Position numbers and translations under genes: made by a program. Shown one piece after another: positions 48,858 to 58,436 of a stretch of 64,000 bases of DNA (positions are counted from its first letter, which is position 1; each line of letters begins with the position of its first letter). Source of the stretch: a marine gamma proteobacterium HTCC2148 (GTDB lineage Bacteria > Pseudomonadota > Gammaproteobacteria > Pseudomonadales > Halieaceae); contig DS999227.1 in assembly GCA_000156295.1 (NCBI GenBank), positions 96,361 through 160,360 of the forward strand, written 5' to 3'. Under the pieces are notes generated by a model. That model was not told the origin of the DNA and searched no databases. It worked only from the letters and a program-made list of their open reading frames with translations.

Positions 48858-50333
48858 CTAGTCGGCCGGGGATACACGTGGTTTCACGAGCACTTTAATC
48901 TTCCCACCGAATTCCTTTTGAATTCCATCACGCTCTACCTTGATCTTACGTACGCCAAGCTGATGGCCGCCCAACATTTCATGCTTGAGCGGGTTGTACT
49001 CGAGAATCTTGCCCTTATCATCCATGTGCTTGAGCTTGCGCATGGTAGCAAGCTGGCGGGCGGCTAGTGCGATTTCGCTGTAACTGCCGGCCGCTTTCTT
49101 TACAGTTTCTGCTAACGGTGGGTCCGATATCTCGAGAAACGGCACCACAGCTCTTTCGAGCTTCTCCATGACCATCTTGCTTTCTTCTACATTAATAAGC
49201 AGCGAGCCGATCTGCTGATCCTCGGAATTGCCAATTTGATGGCTGACATTGCGCTGGCTCTGCTTTACCTTGCCACCCTGCTCCCACCAAGCCTTGGTTT
49301 CCGGATCAAGATCCCGCGCATCTGCAAAGTGTGAAGTTATGGCAGGCATCACCTGTGCAACAGAATTGTAGGCAATGGATAAGACCTCCATGAGGTCAGG
49401 GTCAGTCTTGCCTTGGCGAGCCAGTACCAGAGCGGCCTCTTTAAGTGATGTGCGCACCTTGTTCATATTGTTCGAACTGCGGAGAAGGTCAGTCCAACCC
49501 TGCCTTCCGAACGCATCCTTGGCACTATCCAGCATGCTATATGTCGGGGCCAATAAGGCATGTGAAAAACGCAGCTCAATAATGCGCAGCAGCATGGTCA
49601 GCGACTCATCCAGAATATTAGTGAGAATCTCCTCCTCCACGTCCTTCTTGCCGCTTTTTACAATTTCTGAGAACCAGCTCGCTAACGCCAGGCCCGCGTC
49701 AACACCTACCTCTCCCTGCCACTCACGAACAATTTCACTTGATGCAGTCGTTATCCGGCGAATACGCTTGTATCGTGTATCACCGCCCTTGATCGCGCCT
49801 AACCCGGTCAGTGCGAGCTGGTTCATTTGCCAATAATCAGACAAGGAGCCCGCTTCACGCAATGCTATCGATAAGAGCACGCGACGGGCTTTTTCTGATG
49901 TATCAATCAGCACCGATTGCTTGTGGCAGTAATCCACCAACCAGTCCGCTTCAATAGCCGCGAAACTTAATGCGGCGTAGTACTTTTCGTCACCGTCGGC
50001 CAAGGCCTCGATCGGCAAAGGCGCGGAATCAAATAGTTCAGAAATTCGCGCAAAGACCAGAGAATCACGGGCACGGGCTACAGCAGACAATCGACCCAGC
50101 ACCGCAGCCGCAAGCAGCCGGTTTTCGTCATCGTCACCATCTCCTGCCAAAGCAAGGTCCATGACAGCGTCACTGATAATCGAAAGGTTTTCCTCTTTTA
50201 TGAGTGCCTGGATTTTCTGCTTAGCCATCACCTGAGTGAGCAGTCGATTAACACCTCGGAGATTGTTGGCTGACTGAATAAAATCCAGCTGATCTTCGAC
50301 GCTTTCATGCGTTTCATTTTGTTTATCACTCAC
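48858..50333 (-). CDS. Helical protein with GrpE-like C-terminal domain
   Basis: A 491-residue, mainly helical protein. The last 65 residues contain ILEYNPLKHEMLGGHQLG and GGKIKVLVKPRV, which recall the beta domain of GrpE (the HE after an N/D-P dipeptide, and the final G-x-V strand). The helical body could serve as the rest of an exchange factor or as a scaffold. It lies 3 bases after hsdS and 19 bases before the Hsp70-like gene, which supports the idea of a cognate exchange factor. The assignment is a pattern match only. Confidence 0.55.
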   Translation of the reverse strand: MSDKQNETHESVEDQLDFIQSANNLRGVNRLLTQVMAKQKIQALIKEENLSIISDAVMDLALAGDGDDDENRLLAAAVLGRLSAVARARDSLVFARISELFDSAPLPIEALADGDEKYYAALSFAAIEADWLVDYCHKQSVLIDTSEKARRVLLSIALREAGSLSDYWQMNQLALTGLGAIKGGDTRYKRIRRITTASSEIVREWQGEVGVDAGLALASWFSEIVKSGKKDVEEEILTNILDESLTMLLRIIELRFSHALLAPTYSMLDSAKDAFGRQGWTDLLRSSNNMNKVRTSLKEAALVLARQGKTDPDLMEVLSIAYNSVAQVMPAITSHFADARDLDPETKAWWEQGGKVKQSQRNVSHQIGNSEDQQIGSLLINVEESKMVMEKLERAVVPFLEISDPPLAETVKKAAGSYSEIALAARQLATMRKLKHMDDKGKILEYNPLKHEMLGGHQLGVRKIKVERDGIQKEFGGKIKVLVKPRVSPAD

Positions 50334-50336
50334 GGC

Positions 50337-51497
50337 CTAGAGTTCTCCTGAAAATGCTTTTTGACTAATGGAATGGAACACCGCTTCCGCTCCTCTTTCA
50401 GATGAGGCTTGTCGCTCCTGGCTATCTCTAGTTTTCCAATAAATTTTTGAGAATCTCTTTTGATCTTCAAGGTTGGGGACAGGAATCTCAATCTCGTATA
50501 GCTCTTTGGTTCTTATGCCTTTTACGGTACTGCCCGATGAACGTTTTTCGATCAATCCCTGTACAAATCTATTCAAAAGAGCATGCATTAGGAATTCTTG
50601 AGTTACTTTTCCTAAAGACCTAAGTGAAATCAGCCGCTGACCAACTACCACTTTTTCGTAGTTGCCTAAAAGTGCAACGTTCCCCAGGGGTGCTTCAGTT
50701 GTAAACAAGACGTCATTCTTTTCTGGTAAGCCCCGACTCATCCACTCCAAATAGTTTTCCTCTGGTATGAATTCTCTTGGCTCCTCTGAGATATAACCCT
50801 TTTTGACGTTCTTAGCTGTAATTAAGGGCACACCAGACTCAGACTTCTCCGGTGTCTTCCCCCGATAATCAATATAGGATGTCAATTCTCCAATTTTTCT
50901 TCTGCTTGCCTTTTCGTAACCCTTTGTTGTGAACATTTCACCAAACATATCCAGAAAAACAGCGCGCAGGAATTCGTCGGCGAGCTGGATGGCTTGCTGG
51001 CGCTTGCGGCGGAGGTTGTCGGCCTTATCGAGGATGGCGGCTATGCGTTTTTGTTCTTCCAAAGGTGGCACAGAGATTTCTAATGACTCAAAGTTGCTCT
51101 TATTGATAATTGCTACAGTCGTGGAGGGTGCTAGCGCCTCCATTTTCGGTTTCAGCCGCCCTAACGCGTAGTATCCATACTTTGGAAATACCTTTGTCTC
51201 ATCGAAAATCACACTATTTATCTGCTGATTTGTTGCCAACTCTCTCCCGGCGATAGCGACCTTACCCAGTGTTCCTATGCATGAGACCATTACTGCATTT
51301 TTCGGAATCAACTTTATGGTCTCCGCCCCCTTCTGTGAAAGGGTTTGCGGCGCCTCCGTGATATATGCTGCCAGACCTAGATCGCCAGGTGTTACAAAAG
51401 GAATGTCACCACCAAAGTTATCGTCCAACTTCCTCGAGGGGGTCTTTCCAGTTGCGACCTTGGCTACGTGCTTGATCGCTCGAACTGAATGACTCAA
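50337..51497 (-). CDS. hsdS: Type I restriction-modification specificity subunit
   Basis: A 386-residue HsdS that selects the DNA target for both methylation and cleavage. Two target-recognition domains are visible: residues 1-150 (PFVTPGDLG, PPLEEQKRIAAILDKAD) and 200-386 (PLITAKNVKKGYISEEPREF, IPVPNLEDQKRF). The two conserved helical spacers separate them. It overlaps hsdM by 4 bases. The target sequence cannot be predicted from the protein. Confidence 0.93.
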   Translation of the reverse strand: MSHSVRAIKHVAKVATGKTPSRKLDDNFGGDIPFVTPGDLGLAAYITEAPQTLSQKGAETIKLIPKNAVMVSCIGTLGKVAIAGRELATNQQINSVIFDETKVFPKYGYYALGRLKPKMEALAPSTTVAIINKSNFESLEISVPPLEEQKRIAAILDKADNLRRKRQQAIQLADEFLRAVFLDMFGEMFTTKGYEKASRRKIGELTSYIDYRGKTPEKSESGVPLITAKNVKKGYISEEPREFIPEENYLEWMSRGLPEKNDVLFTTEAPLGNVALLGNYEKVVVGQRLISLRSLGKVTQEFLMHALLNRFVQGLIEKRSSGSTVKGIRTKELYEIEIPVPNLEDQKRFSKIYWKTRDSQERQASSERGAEAVFHSISQKAFSGEL

Positions 51498-53059
51498 AGC
51501 ATCCTCTCAAGATCATTTAGATCACTCTGAATTTCTACTTCTAACTCCATCAAACGCTTTAGAATTTCTAAGGGTGGCTCGTAATCTTCTTTCTCGTATG
51601 GCACTTCTTTGTAGCGTTTAATGGACAAATCGTACTTGTTGCTTGCAATCTCAGTCTTCTCAACCAGAAACGCCTTTGCGGTCTTATCATTCCACTGCTC
51701 AACCGATTTGCCTACGGCGGCCAGGTGGCTATATTCTGCCCATTGCTCCACTAGGTCCGGCAAGTCATCACTACCCTCACCACTCAGAGGCGTTCTCTTG
51801 TCATCCAAGGAAAATCCATCCGCCTGCAGGTCGTAAAACCAAACCCGATCAGTCTGCCCACCTTTGGTGAATATCATCACTGCAGTGCTGACCCCTGCAT
51901 AGGGTTTGAACACGCCGCTAGGCAAACTAACGATAGCTTCCAGCTGGTTGTCTTCAATCATCGACTTGCGCAGCTGCTGGTGCGCCTTTGAAGAACCAAA
52001 CAACACACCATCCGGCACAATCACTGCGGCCCTACCGCCCACTTTGAGCATGCGTAGAATCAGGGCGATAAATAGCAGCTCCGTCTTCTTGGTTTTAACC
52101 GTGCGGAGAATTTCCGGGTCAACATCTTCCTCGTCCAGGCTCCCCTTGAAGGGAGGGTTGGCCAGCACCAAGTCAAAGCCTTCTCTAGCTGATTGGGGAA
52201 AGCGCTCAATGAACCCCTGGCTGAGCGTGTCCTGGTAGTGAATATCCGGTTCGGTAACGCCGTGCATCACCAGATTCATGGCGGCAATGCGCAGCATGGT
52301 GGCATCGAAGTCAAAGCCGTGGAACATATCCCTATCTACATGCTCACGGTGGTCGGCCAAAAGATCACCAGTGTAGATGACCTGCTCCTGCTCTTCTCCG
52401 TTCTCGTCAACGACCATCTCGCGGATGGTGCCATCCTTCGAGCTGTACTTCTCGAGCATGAACTCGTAGGTCGTACTTAAAAAACCTGCTGTACCGCAGG
52501 CCGGGTCACAGATGCGGTCTGTCGCCTTCGGGTCCATCATATCCACCATGGCTCGAATAATGTGCCGTGGCGTGCGGAACTGACCGTTGATGCCCGCGGT
52601 GGTGAGCTTGCTTAGCAGATATTCGTATAAGTCGCCTTTGGTATCCCCCTGGCTCAGCGGCAAATCGTTGACCATATCGATCGCCTTGCGCAATAGCGCA
52701 GGCTTCTGGATCATCAGCTGGGCGTCCTTCATGAACTCGGCAAACAGGGAGCCCTCGCCGCTGGTGGTCTTGAAGAACGGGAACAGCTCGTCGCGTACCA
52801 CTCGCAACAATTCATCGGCAGATTCGATATGCCGGAAGTTCTGCCAGCGCAGGTGCTGTTGCTCATCGGTAAAACGTCGATTGAAGGTTTTACCGGATCG
52901 CTCCGCGCGCTTCTCGTCACTGGTTTCATTCATGTCCAGCAGACGCGCGTACATCAGAAAGGTAATCTGCTCGATCACCGTCAAGGGGTTGGTTACACCC
53001 CCCGTCCAGAACTCTACCCAGAGCTTGTCGATCTTGCCTTTTAATTCGCCTGTAATCAT
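51494..53059 (-). CDS. hsdM: Type I restriction-modification methyltransferase subunit
   Basis: A 521-residue N6-adenine methyltransferase. The S-adenosylmethionine motif is DPACGTAGFL and the catalytic motif IV is LANPPFKG. The helical HsdM N-domain precedes them. It lies 51 bases after hsdR and overlaps hsdS, so hsdR, hsdM and hsdS are one transcript. Length and motifs are normal and the enzyme should be active. Confidence 0.97.
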   Translation of the reverse strand: MITGELKGKIDKLWVEFWTGGVTNPLTVIEQITFLMYARLLDMNETSDEKRAERSGKTFNRRFTDEQQHLRWQNFRHIESADELLRVVRDELFPFFKTTSGEGSLFAEFMKDAQLMIQKPALLRKAIDMVNDLPLSQGDTKGDLYEYLLSKLTTAGINGQFRTPRHIIRAMVDMMDPKATDRICDPACGTAGFLSTTYEFMLEKYSSKDGTIREMVVDENGEEQEQVIYTGDLLADHREHVDRDMFHGFDFDATMLRIAAMNLVMHGVTEPDIHYQDTLSQGFIERFPQSAREGFDLVLANPPFKGSLDEEDVDPEILRTVKTKKTELLFIALILRMLKVGGRAAVIVPDGVLFGSSKAHQQLRKSMIEDNQLEAIVSLPSGVFKPYAGVSTAVMIFTKGGQTDRVWFYDLQADGFSLDDKRTPLSGEGSDDLPDLVEQWAEYSHLAAVGKSVEQWNDKTAKAFLVEKTEIASNKYDLSIKRYKEVPYEKEDYEPPLEILKRLMELEVEIQSDLNDLERML

Positions 53060-53110
53060 TGTCTTCTCTTTAAACTCTTTGCTGCCTGGCTAGCCCAGGC
53101 CATGCAATAT

Positions 53111-56100
53111 TTAGTGTTTTGGTTGCTCTACTGCCTGCTCTGTTGCCTGCCCGGATACTGGCAGCTCTAACTTCTGCATAGGTTCGTCTGCCTTGACAGT
53201 GAACCCGGCGACAAAACCCGCGATCAGATGCGCCTGCTCGTCCTGGAACAGCCCATCAATACCGTCGGTATGCAGTGACTTGAACGGCTGTTCGTACAGG
53301 TCGGTAATGGTCATGTGGCCACGGCGGCAGATTTCGCTTTCCAGCAAGCCCAGGAACCGCTGCTGTATGGCATTAAGCTTAATGTGGTGCTCCTGAACGA
53401 ACTCGGTGAACTGCTGCTTTATCACGCTGGCATCCAGGCCAACGATGGTACGCAACAGTTGATCAACACCGGCAGTCGATTCCGGGAAGAACTCTGCGAG
53501 CAGGTTAAGGTCCACACGAGGGTTCTGTGTGTGCACCATGGCATTCAATTGCGCCAGTTCGGTCTCTGTTACCGGTTCGCCGGCACGGATCTTCTGTAAC
53601 ACTGGATCTTTTTCAAATAGGGGCGTTAATGTTTTCTCTACTTCCTGCCGGTAGATCTCGTAGTCCACCGTGCGGATATTGGTTTTGCGCTCCTGGCTTT
53701 GGTACTCGCCCGCATCTTCCTTGATATCCAGTATCATCAGGGGCTCGGGGGGTGGCGTCGCGCCCTTGTCGCGTAGGTGAATCACCCCGCGCAGGCTCTG
53801 ACGTTGCTGTTCAAAGTCATCGAACGCAGCTACCTGCCAGAAATCATCCTGTTGGATCTGGTTGATGTCCGCCGCCTTGCTGCGCACCTGGTTCAGGTGC
53901 ATGGAGAGGTTACGTACCTTACCCAATATTTGCTCCTTTACCGGCTCAAGCAGCTCGGGCTCTGCCATACGGGCGTACTGTGCATTCACAACATCCAGGT
54001 CGAACTTCAGGGCCTCGCTTTGCCCCTTGATATTGCGCCACTGCATCAGGGGCGCCATCTGGTCGAACAACAGGCTCTTGGTCACCGGTGCAAACTGGTG
54101 TAGCACGTCTACCTGGCTGAGCTGTTGCTTGAGTGTCCAGTTGTCCTTGATAGCGATATTCTTATCGTCCAGGCTATCTATGTCCTGCTTGATCAACACC
54201 ACCATCTTGCCGAAGGCATCCATTTCGCCGCGTTTAAGCGCCTCCTCGGCGAAGACCAGCCGCGATTCAAACAAGTTCTGGCTGAGAGATTTACTTTGCC
54301 GCGGCTCTTCTTCCTCCGGCTCCATCTCGAAGTATTCGAAATTGGCCCAGTGATCAAAGATCAGGAACTTGGACTTGTCATCGCTGCCATCAGTCGCCGG
54401 GCCATACAAGTTCGGACGTAGGCGGGTACCGCGGCCAATCATCTGCCAGAACTTCACTTTGGATTTCACCGGCTTGGCGAACACCAGATTCAGCGCCTCC
54501 GGCACATCGATGCCGGTGTCCAGCATGTCGACAGAGATAGCAATGGTAATCTCGCTGTCCTTGCCGCCTGTCGCCTTGAAGTCGTCGATAAGCTCCTCAG
54601 CGCGCTCGAACTTGGAGTGAATCACGCGGCAGAAGTTGCCACCGTACTCCGGATACATCTCGGCGAACAGTTCGGCCATCAGATCGGCATGCTGGATGTT
54701 GCGGGCGAAGATGATTGACTTACCCAGCGTCTGACCATCAGCCAGCCGCTGGCCGCACTCCATCAGGTTTCTGAGTATGGCGCGATTAGTATCCTTGTTG
54801 TACACGGCCTTATCGAGACTGGCCGCGTTGAAGTCCAGCTCATTGGGATCTATCCCCCGCTCTTCCAGCTCGGCAATCTGCTCATCGCTCAGGCTGTGGC
54901 CCTGGATGCCCTCACGCAGGAACTGAGTGGTGTGGCTGACCACCTTGAAGGGCACCAGGTGGCCGTCTGCGACCGCCTGCTCCAGGGGGTAATTGGCCGT
55001 AGGCATTTTGTACTCGCAACCAAATAGCTGACTGGTGGAGCGACTGATCATTTCCACCGGTGTGGCGGTCAGGCCCAACTGGAGCGCGTCGTAGTATTTG
55101 AAGATATCGCCGAACACATTGTAGATAGAGCGGTGTGATTCGTCTGCGATGATCAGGTCGAAATAGCCCGGGTCGAAGTCCTCCATGATGCGCATCATGC
55201 CCGGATACGTCGAAATGTAGAGCTGGGCGGTCGCACGGTCTGCCTTCTTGCTCTTGCCCACGATGTAGAGCGGTTCGCTAAGGAACTCGTTATAAGCCTT
55301 ACCAGCCTGCTTGCGCAGCTCTTTGCGGTCACACAGGAACAGTACGCGCTTGGCCCAACCGGCATCGATCATGCGCTTGGTCAGCGCAATCGCTACGCGA
55401 GTCTTACCCGTGCCAGTGGCCTGCACCAGCAGTGCCTTGCGGTGGTTAGCGATAAAACGTTCGCAGACGCGGGTGATAGATTCGATCTGGTACATACGCC
55501 CAGCGATATCGGTATCGATGGGGGTGCCGGTTAAGTCCTTGCGCGTGGCGCGCTGGCGAACCATGTACTGCAGGCTGTCTTTGCCATAAAAACTGTAGAG
55601 TTTACGTGGCGTCGCCTTCTGGGCATCGTCCCAGATATAGATGTCGTGACCATTGGTATAGAAAATGACTGGGCGCTGACCATGTGCCTTTTCCAGAGCG
55701 TCGGCGTAGAGCTTGGCCTGTTGGCGGCCTTTTTCAGCATTCTCACGAGTGCGCTTCGCTTCGACTACAGCGAGCGGCTTGCCGTTGTCGTCATAGAGCA
55801 CATAGTCGCAGTAGCCGATGCCGGTTCGCGTGGGCTGGCCGTCCACCTCGACTTCGAATTTGACCTCCTCAGTGTCCTTACCGTTTACCAAATCGATATC
55901 CCAACCGCGGCTGTGTAGCTCAGTATCGATTAGGCGTCGGCGCGTTTGGGCTTCATTCAGCTCCAGCAGGTTCTTGGCAACTTCATTGGCCTGTTTGTGC
56001 TGCGCCGCAGTCGCCTTATCCAGTTGCTGCTTGAGTTTTGCAGCTTCTGCCTGGGCCTCCTGTTCCGCCTGCTGGGATGCTTCGAGCTCAGCCATGGCCT

Positions 56101-56608
56101 GATCAAAGCGAGCCTGGTGCTCGGTCAGGCGCTTCTTGAGCGCTTCAGCCTTTTTCGCAGAGAGTTTCTCGGCAGGCTGCGGTTCTACGAAGGGCTTTAG
56201 ATCGGCCTTGTCGCCCTTCTTCATTGAGAGGAGTAGCCATGAGGCCAGGATATGGGACTCCTTCAACAGCCAAAGACTGCTACCCTTGCCGAACTTGCCC
56301 TCATGCGCAGCCTTGTTGCCCTCTTTACGGATGGCATGCAGTTTGTCGATGATTGCGGTATCGACCACGGAGGCGAAGGCATTGTTCTCGAGGCGGTCGA
56401 TAAACTTGTCATTGGGGTAACAGGGCAGAGACCACTCGCGATAGATAATGCCCACCAGCTTTTCAGCAAAGCAGCGCAACTTGATCAGCGCACTCTGGGG
56501 ATCATCGAACACGTACTTCTCCGCATGACCGCCCAGGTTTGCCAGGTCGGGCCAGTGCGGTCGAAGCATTTCGAAGTTCTGTGATGTCATAGGTTCAATT
56601 CTGTCCAT
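53111..56608 (-). CDS. hsdR: Type I restriction endonuclease subunit
   Basis: A 1165-residue HsdR that translocates and cuts unmodified DNA. A DUF4145 HEPN-like domain (residues 20-130) precedes a coiled coil, the PD-(D/E)XK nuclease (CDYVLYDDNGKPLAVVEAKRT) and the SF2 motor (ATGTGKTRVAIAL, LIIADESHRSIYN, QMIGRGTRLRP). The ATG at 56608 matches the predicted sigma-54 start site (about 56,609), so that transcript would be leaderless from this ATG; the ATG at 56590 gives the more typical MTSQNFEML and a 19-base leader. A TAGGGG before 56608 would serve read-through from the regulator gene. Confidence 0.95.
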   Translation of the reverse strand: MDRIEPMTSQNFEMLRPHWPDLANLGGHAEKYVFDDPQSALIKLRCFAEKLVGIIYREWSLPCYPNDKFIDRLENNAFASVVDTAIIDKLHAIRKEGNKAAHEGKFGKGSSLWLLKESHILASWLLLSMKKGDKADLKPFVEPQPAEKLSAKKAEALKKRLTEHQARFDQAMAELEASQQAEQEAQAEAAKLKQQLDKATAAQHKQANEVAKNLLELNEAQTRRRLIDTELHSRGWDIDLVNGKDTEEVKFEVEVDGQPTRTGIGYCDYVLYDDNGKPLAVVEAKRTRENAEKGRQQAKLYADALEKAHGQRPVIFYTNGHDIYIWDDAQKATPRKLYSFYGKDSLQYMVRQRATRKDLTGTPIDTDIAGRMYQIESITRVCERFIANHRKALLVQATGTGKTRVAIALTKRMIDAGWAKRVLFLCDRKELRKQAGKAYNEFLSEPLYIVGKSKKADRATAQLYISTYPGMMRIMEDFDPGYFDLIIADESHRSIYNVFGDIFKYYDALQLGLTATPVEMISRSTSQLFGCEYKMPTANYPLEQAVADGHLVPFKVVSHTTQFLREGIQGHSLSDEQIAELEERGIDPNELDFNAASLDKAVYNKDTNRAILRNLMECGQRLADGQTLGKSIIFARNIQHADLMAELFAEMYPEYGGNFCRVIHSKFERAEELIDDFKATGGKDSEITIAISVDMLDTGIDVPEALNLVFAKPVKSKVKFWQMIGRGTRLRPNLYGPATDGSDDKSKFLIFDHWANFEYFEMEPEEEEPRQSKSLSQNLFESRLVFAEEALKRGEMDAFGKMVVLIKQDIDSLDDKNIAIKDNWTLKQQLSQVDVLHQFAPVTKSLLFDQMAPLMQWRNIKGQSEALKFDLDVVNAQYARMAEPELLEPVKEQILGKVRNLSMHLNQVRSKAADINQIQQDDFWQVAAFDDFEQQRQSLRGVIHLRDKGATPPPEPLMILDIKEDAGEYQSQERKTNIRTVDYEIYRQEVEKTLTPLFEKDPVLQKIRAGEPVTETELAQLNAMVHTQNPRVDLNLLAEFFPESTAGVDQLLRTIVGLDASVIKQQFTEFVQEHHIKLNAIQQRFLGLLESEICRRGHMTITDLYEQPFKSLHTDGIDGLFQDEQAHLIAGFVAGFTVKADEPMQKLELPVSGQATEQAVEQPKH

Positions 56609-56619
56609 GTAGCCCCTAC

Positions 56620-56636
56620 AGCAAGGGGCGTGCCAA
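56620..56636 (-). promoter_or_regulatory. Sigma-54 (-24/-12) promoter before hsdR
   Basis: The minus strand reads TTGGCACGCCCCTTGCT, a perfect match to the sigma-54 consensus TGGCACG-N4-TTGCW with 10 bases between GG and GC. It fills the 28-base gap between the regulator stop (56,637) and hsdR. Transcription would begin near 56,609. Confidence 0.85.
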
Positions 56637-58166
56637 CTATTCCTTTAGTCCTACATCTTCCATCCACTTATTGAGTGTCTGGTAGTTATTTAGCCCCAGT
56701 TTTTCGGCAGACTTCGTTTTGTTGTTGCCATTTTCTGCGAGCGCTTTTTTAATGTAGTGCTTTTTAAGATCCTTTATAAGCTCTTGAATATCGAAGGTAT
56801 TATCCAAACTTCTACCCAGCAGGTCTCCTGCCTTCGCGGGTCGTTCAAGAAGTGCCTCGCGCATTTCGCGCTCGGTTATGGTCTCGCCTCCAGACCAGAC
56901 CGATGCCCGGGTAAGGCTTGCCTGGAGCTCCCTGACATTACCGGGCCAACCATGAGACTTAATAATATTTCTTGCTTTAGCAGATAATTTTTTATGTTTG
57001 TAGCCAGGATCGAGACCCAGAGCTTCGTTGTTGATGCCTTCGAGTAGTTTGTCTGTGAGTAACATCAGGTCCCCCTCCCGCTCACGCAGGGGTGGAAGAT
57101 TGATCACACCAACAGCTACTCGATAAAAAAGGTCCTCGCGAAAATTACCCTCGACCATCTCAGCCATCAAATCGCGATTAGTTGCAGCGATCACACGCAC
57201 ATCCACCTTCCTTTCCTCGGTGTCGCCCACGCGAGCAAAGGTGCCATCATTTAATACACGCAGGAGGCGCACCTGCGTCTCCGCGGGGAGTTCACCAAAT
57301 TCATCCAAGAAAATGGTGCCACCATCAGCCACCTCAAAATAGCCGGCCTTGTCCTTTTCAGCTCCAGTAAATGCGCCTTTCTTGTGACCAAACAGCTCAC
57401 TGTCAACAAGTTCCTGGGATATGGCCCCGCAGTTTACGGACACTAGCTCAGAACCACTCTCCCCACCCCTTCGGCTGGCTTCATGTATTGCGCGCGCAAA
57501 AAGCTCCTTGCCTGTACCTGACTCGCCGAGGATTAAAACGGGTATATCACGCTCTGCAATCTTCTGTGCTTTGATGATCTGCGCCTTAAGCACTGGACTC
57601 TGCGTAATAATGTCCGTGAATGCGGGCGGAGTTGCGGTTTGCCCGGAGGCAAGGCGCCTAAGAGTGGCATCAGATTCGGCAAGAAGACTGGGAATGAAGT
57701 CAGCCGCGATATCAAAAGGCACGTCCACATCGCCAACGCCCCCTTCCGGAGACGACTGCAGCATCTGCAATTTAAAAGTCGTTTTACAAAGCAACAGCCA
57801 CACAGCATGCATCTGAGGCGTGCCAGGACTAACCAGCACCGAAATCTGCTCTTTATCAAACTCGTTCACCAGCTGACCCAGAAGGCGATTAGATGCCTGG
57901 TAGATATCCCCATAGTGAACTGGTGTTTCGAGCTTGACGGTATGCAGATCTACAAGAATGTCTGCGCCAAGCCTCTCTTTGACCTGCGCCAGCAGCCAAT
58001 CCCCATAAGGCTCTACTCTAGCTGTGGGGTAGTTATACAGTAGGTGTACCTGGGCATGCGGCCGGTCGAGCAAGGTGCTAAGAATGGGCCCCAGCTGCTC
58101 ACCAGCAGACCCGGGTGCATCTAGGTCGTTCCCCCCTACCCAACTGACAAGCACTTCTTTGGTCAT
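56637..58166 (-). CDS. RtcR-like sigma-54 activator with CARF-like sensor domain
   Basis: A 509-residue bacterial enhancer-binding protein. Residues 1-185 look like a CARF domain as in Rtc[11 protein letters not shown] at the start and [14 protein letters not shown], where CARF domains bind cyclic oligonucleotides or RNA ends. The AAA+ core has [14 protein letters not shown] (Walker A), [14 protein letters not shown] (sigma-54 contact loop) and an intact Walker B. A Fis-type helix-turn-helix ends the protein ([18 protein letters not shown]). GGAG lies nine bases before its ATG. It lies between hsdR and the ARPP-1 operon, and three sigma-54 promoters are in the island. I infer it controls them. 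Confidence 0.9.
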   Translation of the reverse strand: MTKEVLVSWVGGNDLDAPGSAGEQLGPILSTLLDRPHAQVHLLYNYPTARVEPYGDWLLAQVKERLGADILVDLHTVKLETPVHYGDIYQASNRLLGQLVNEFDKEQISVLVSPGTPQMHAVWLLLCKTTFKLQMLQSSPEGGVGDVDVPFDIAADFIPSLLAESDATLRRLASGQTATPPAFTDIITQSPVLKAQIIKAQKIAERDIPVLILGESGTGKELFARAIHEASRRGGESGSELVSVNCGAISQELVDSELFGHKKGAFTGAEKDKAGYFEVADGGTIFLDEFGELPAETQVRLLRVLNDGTFARVGDTEERKVDVRVIAATNRDLMAEMVEGNFREDLFYRVAVGVINLPPLREREGDLMLLTDKLLEGINNEALGLDPGYKHKKLSAKARNIIKSHGWPGNVRELQASLTRASVWSGGETITEREMREALLERPAKAGDLLGRSLDNTFDIQELIKDLKKHYIKKALAENGNNKTKSAEKLGLNNYQTLNKWMEDVGLKE

Positions 58167-58379
58167 TTACCGATCTCCTTCTTCTATCAAACCGCCCCGG
58201 ACACTACATTAGCCCCGCAACAGCAGAACAAATATAACAAAAATTTTTATGATGGCGATATATTTTTTATGCCTTCCGACAATAAAAATAGACCTTCGTA
58301 GTCAAAAATCTAGGAGCTAAATATTTTTTATTTATATTTATCAGATAGTTATAAATTATTTACTGCCAGACCAGAAAAC
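58167..58379. promoter_or_regulatory. AT-rich divergent control region (candidate activator and IHF sites)
   Basis: The gap is AT-rich, especially 58,250-58,360. The 11-base unit ATATTTTTTAT occurs twice, at 58,260-58,270 and 58,321-58,331, 61 bases apart. Activators of this type bind 80-200 bases upstream of the promoter with IHF-assisted looping, so this is where enhancer sites are expected. No clear inverted repeat stands out. Confidence 0.45.
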
Positions 58380-58396
58380 TTGGCACAGCACCTGCA
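58380..58396 (+). promoter_or_regulatory. Sigma-54 (-24/-12) promoter before ARPP-1
   Basis: TTGGCACAGCACCTGCA has the GG and GC 10 bases apart, as required, with TGGCAC exact and CTGCA for TTGCW. Transcription would start near 58,407, leaving a 30-base leader with GGAG five bases before the ATG at 58,437. Confidence 0.85.
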
Positions 58397-58436
58397 ATGA
58401 GTATATCGACAACAAATTATTCGTTCTGGAGACACA

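Noticed and set aside
31854-58166. BREX, DISARM or Dnd system
   Set aside because: No PglZ, BrxC, DrmA/DrmB or DndF-H-like proteins are seen; only generic helicases, a methyltransferase and ATPases overlap with those systems.
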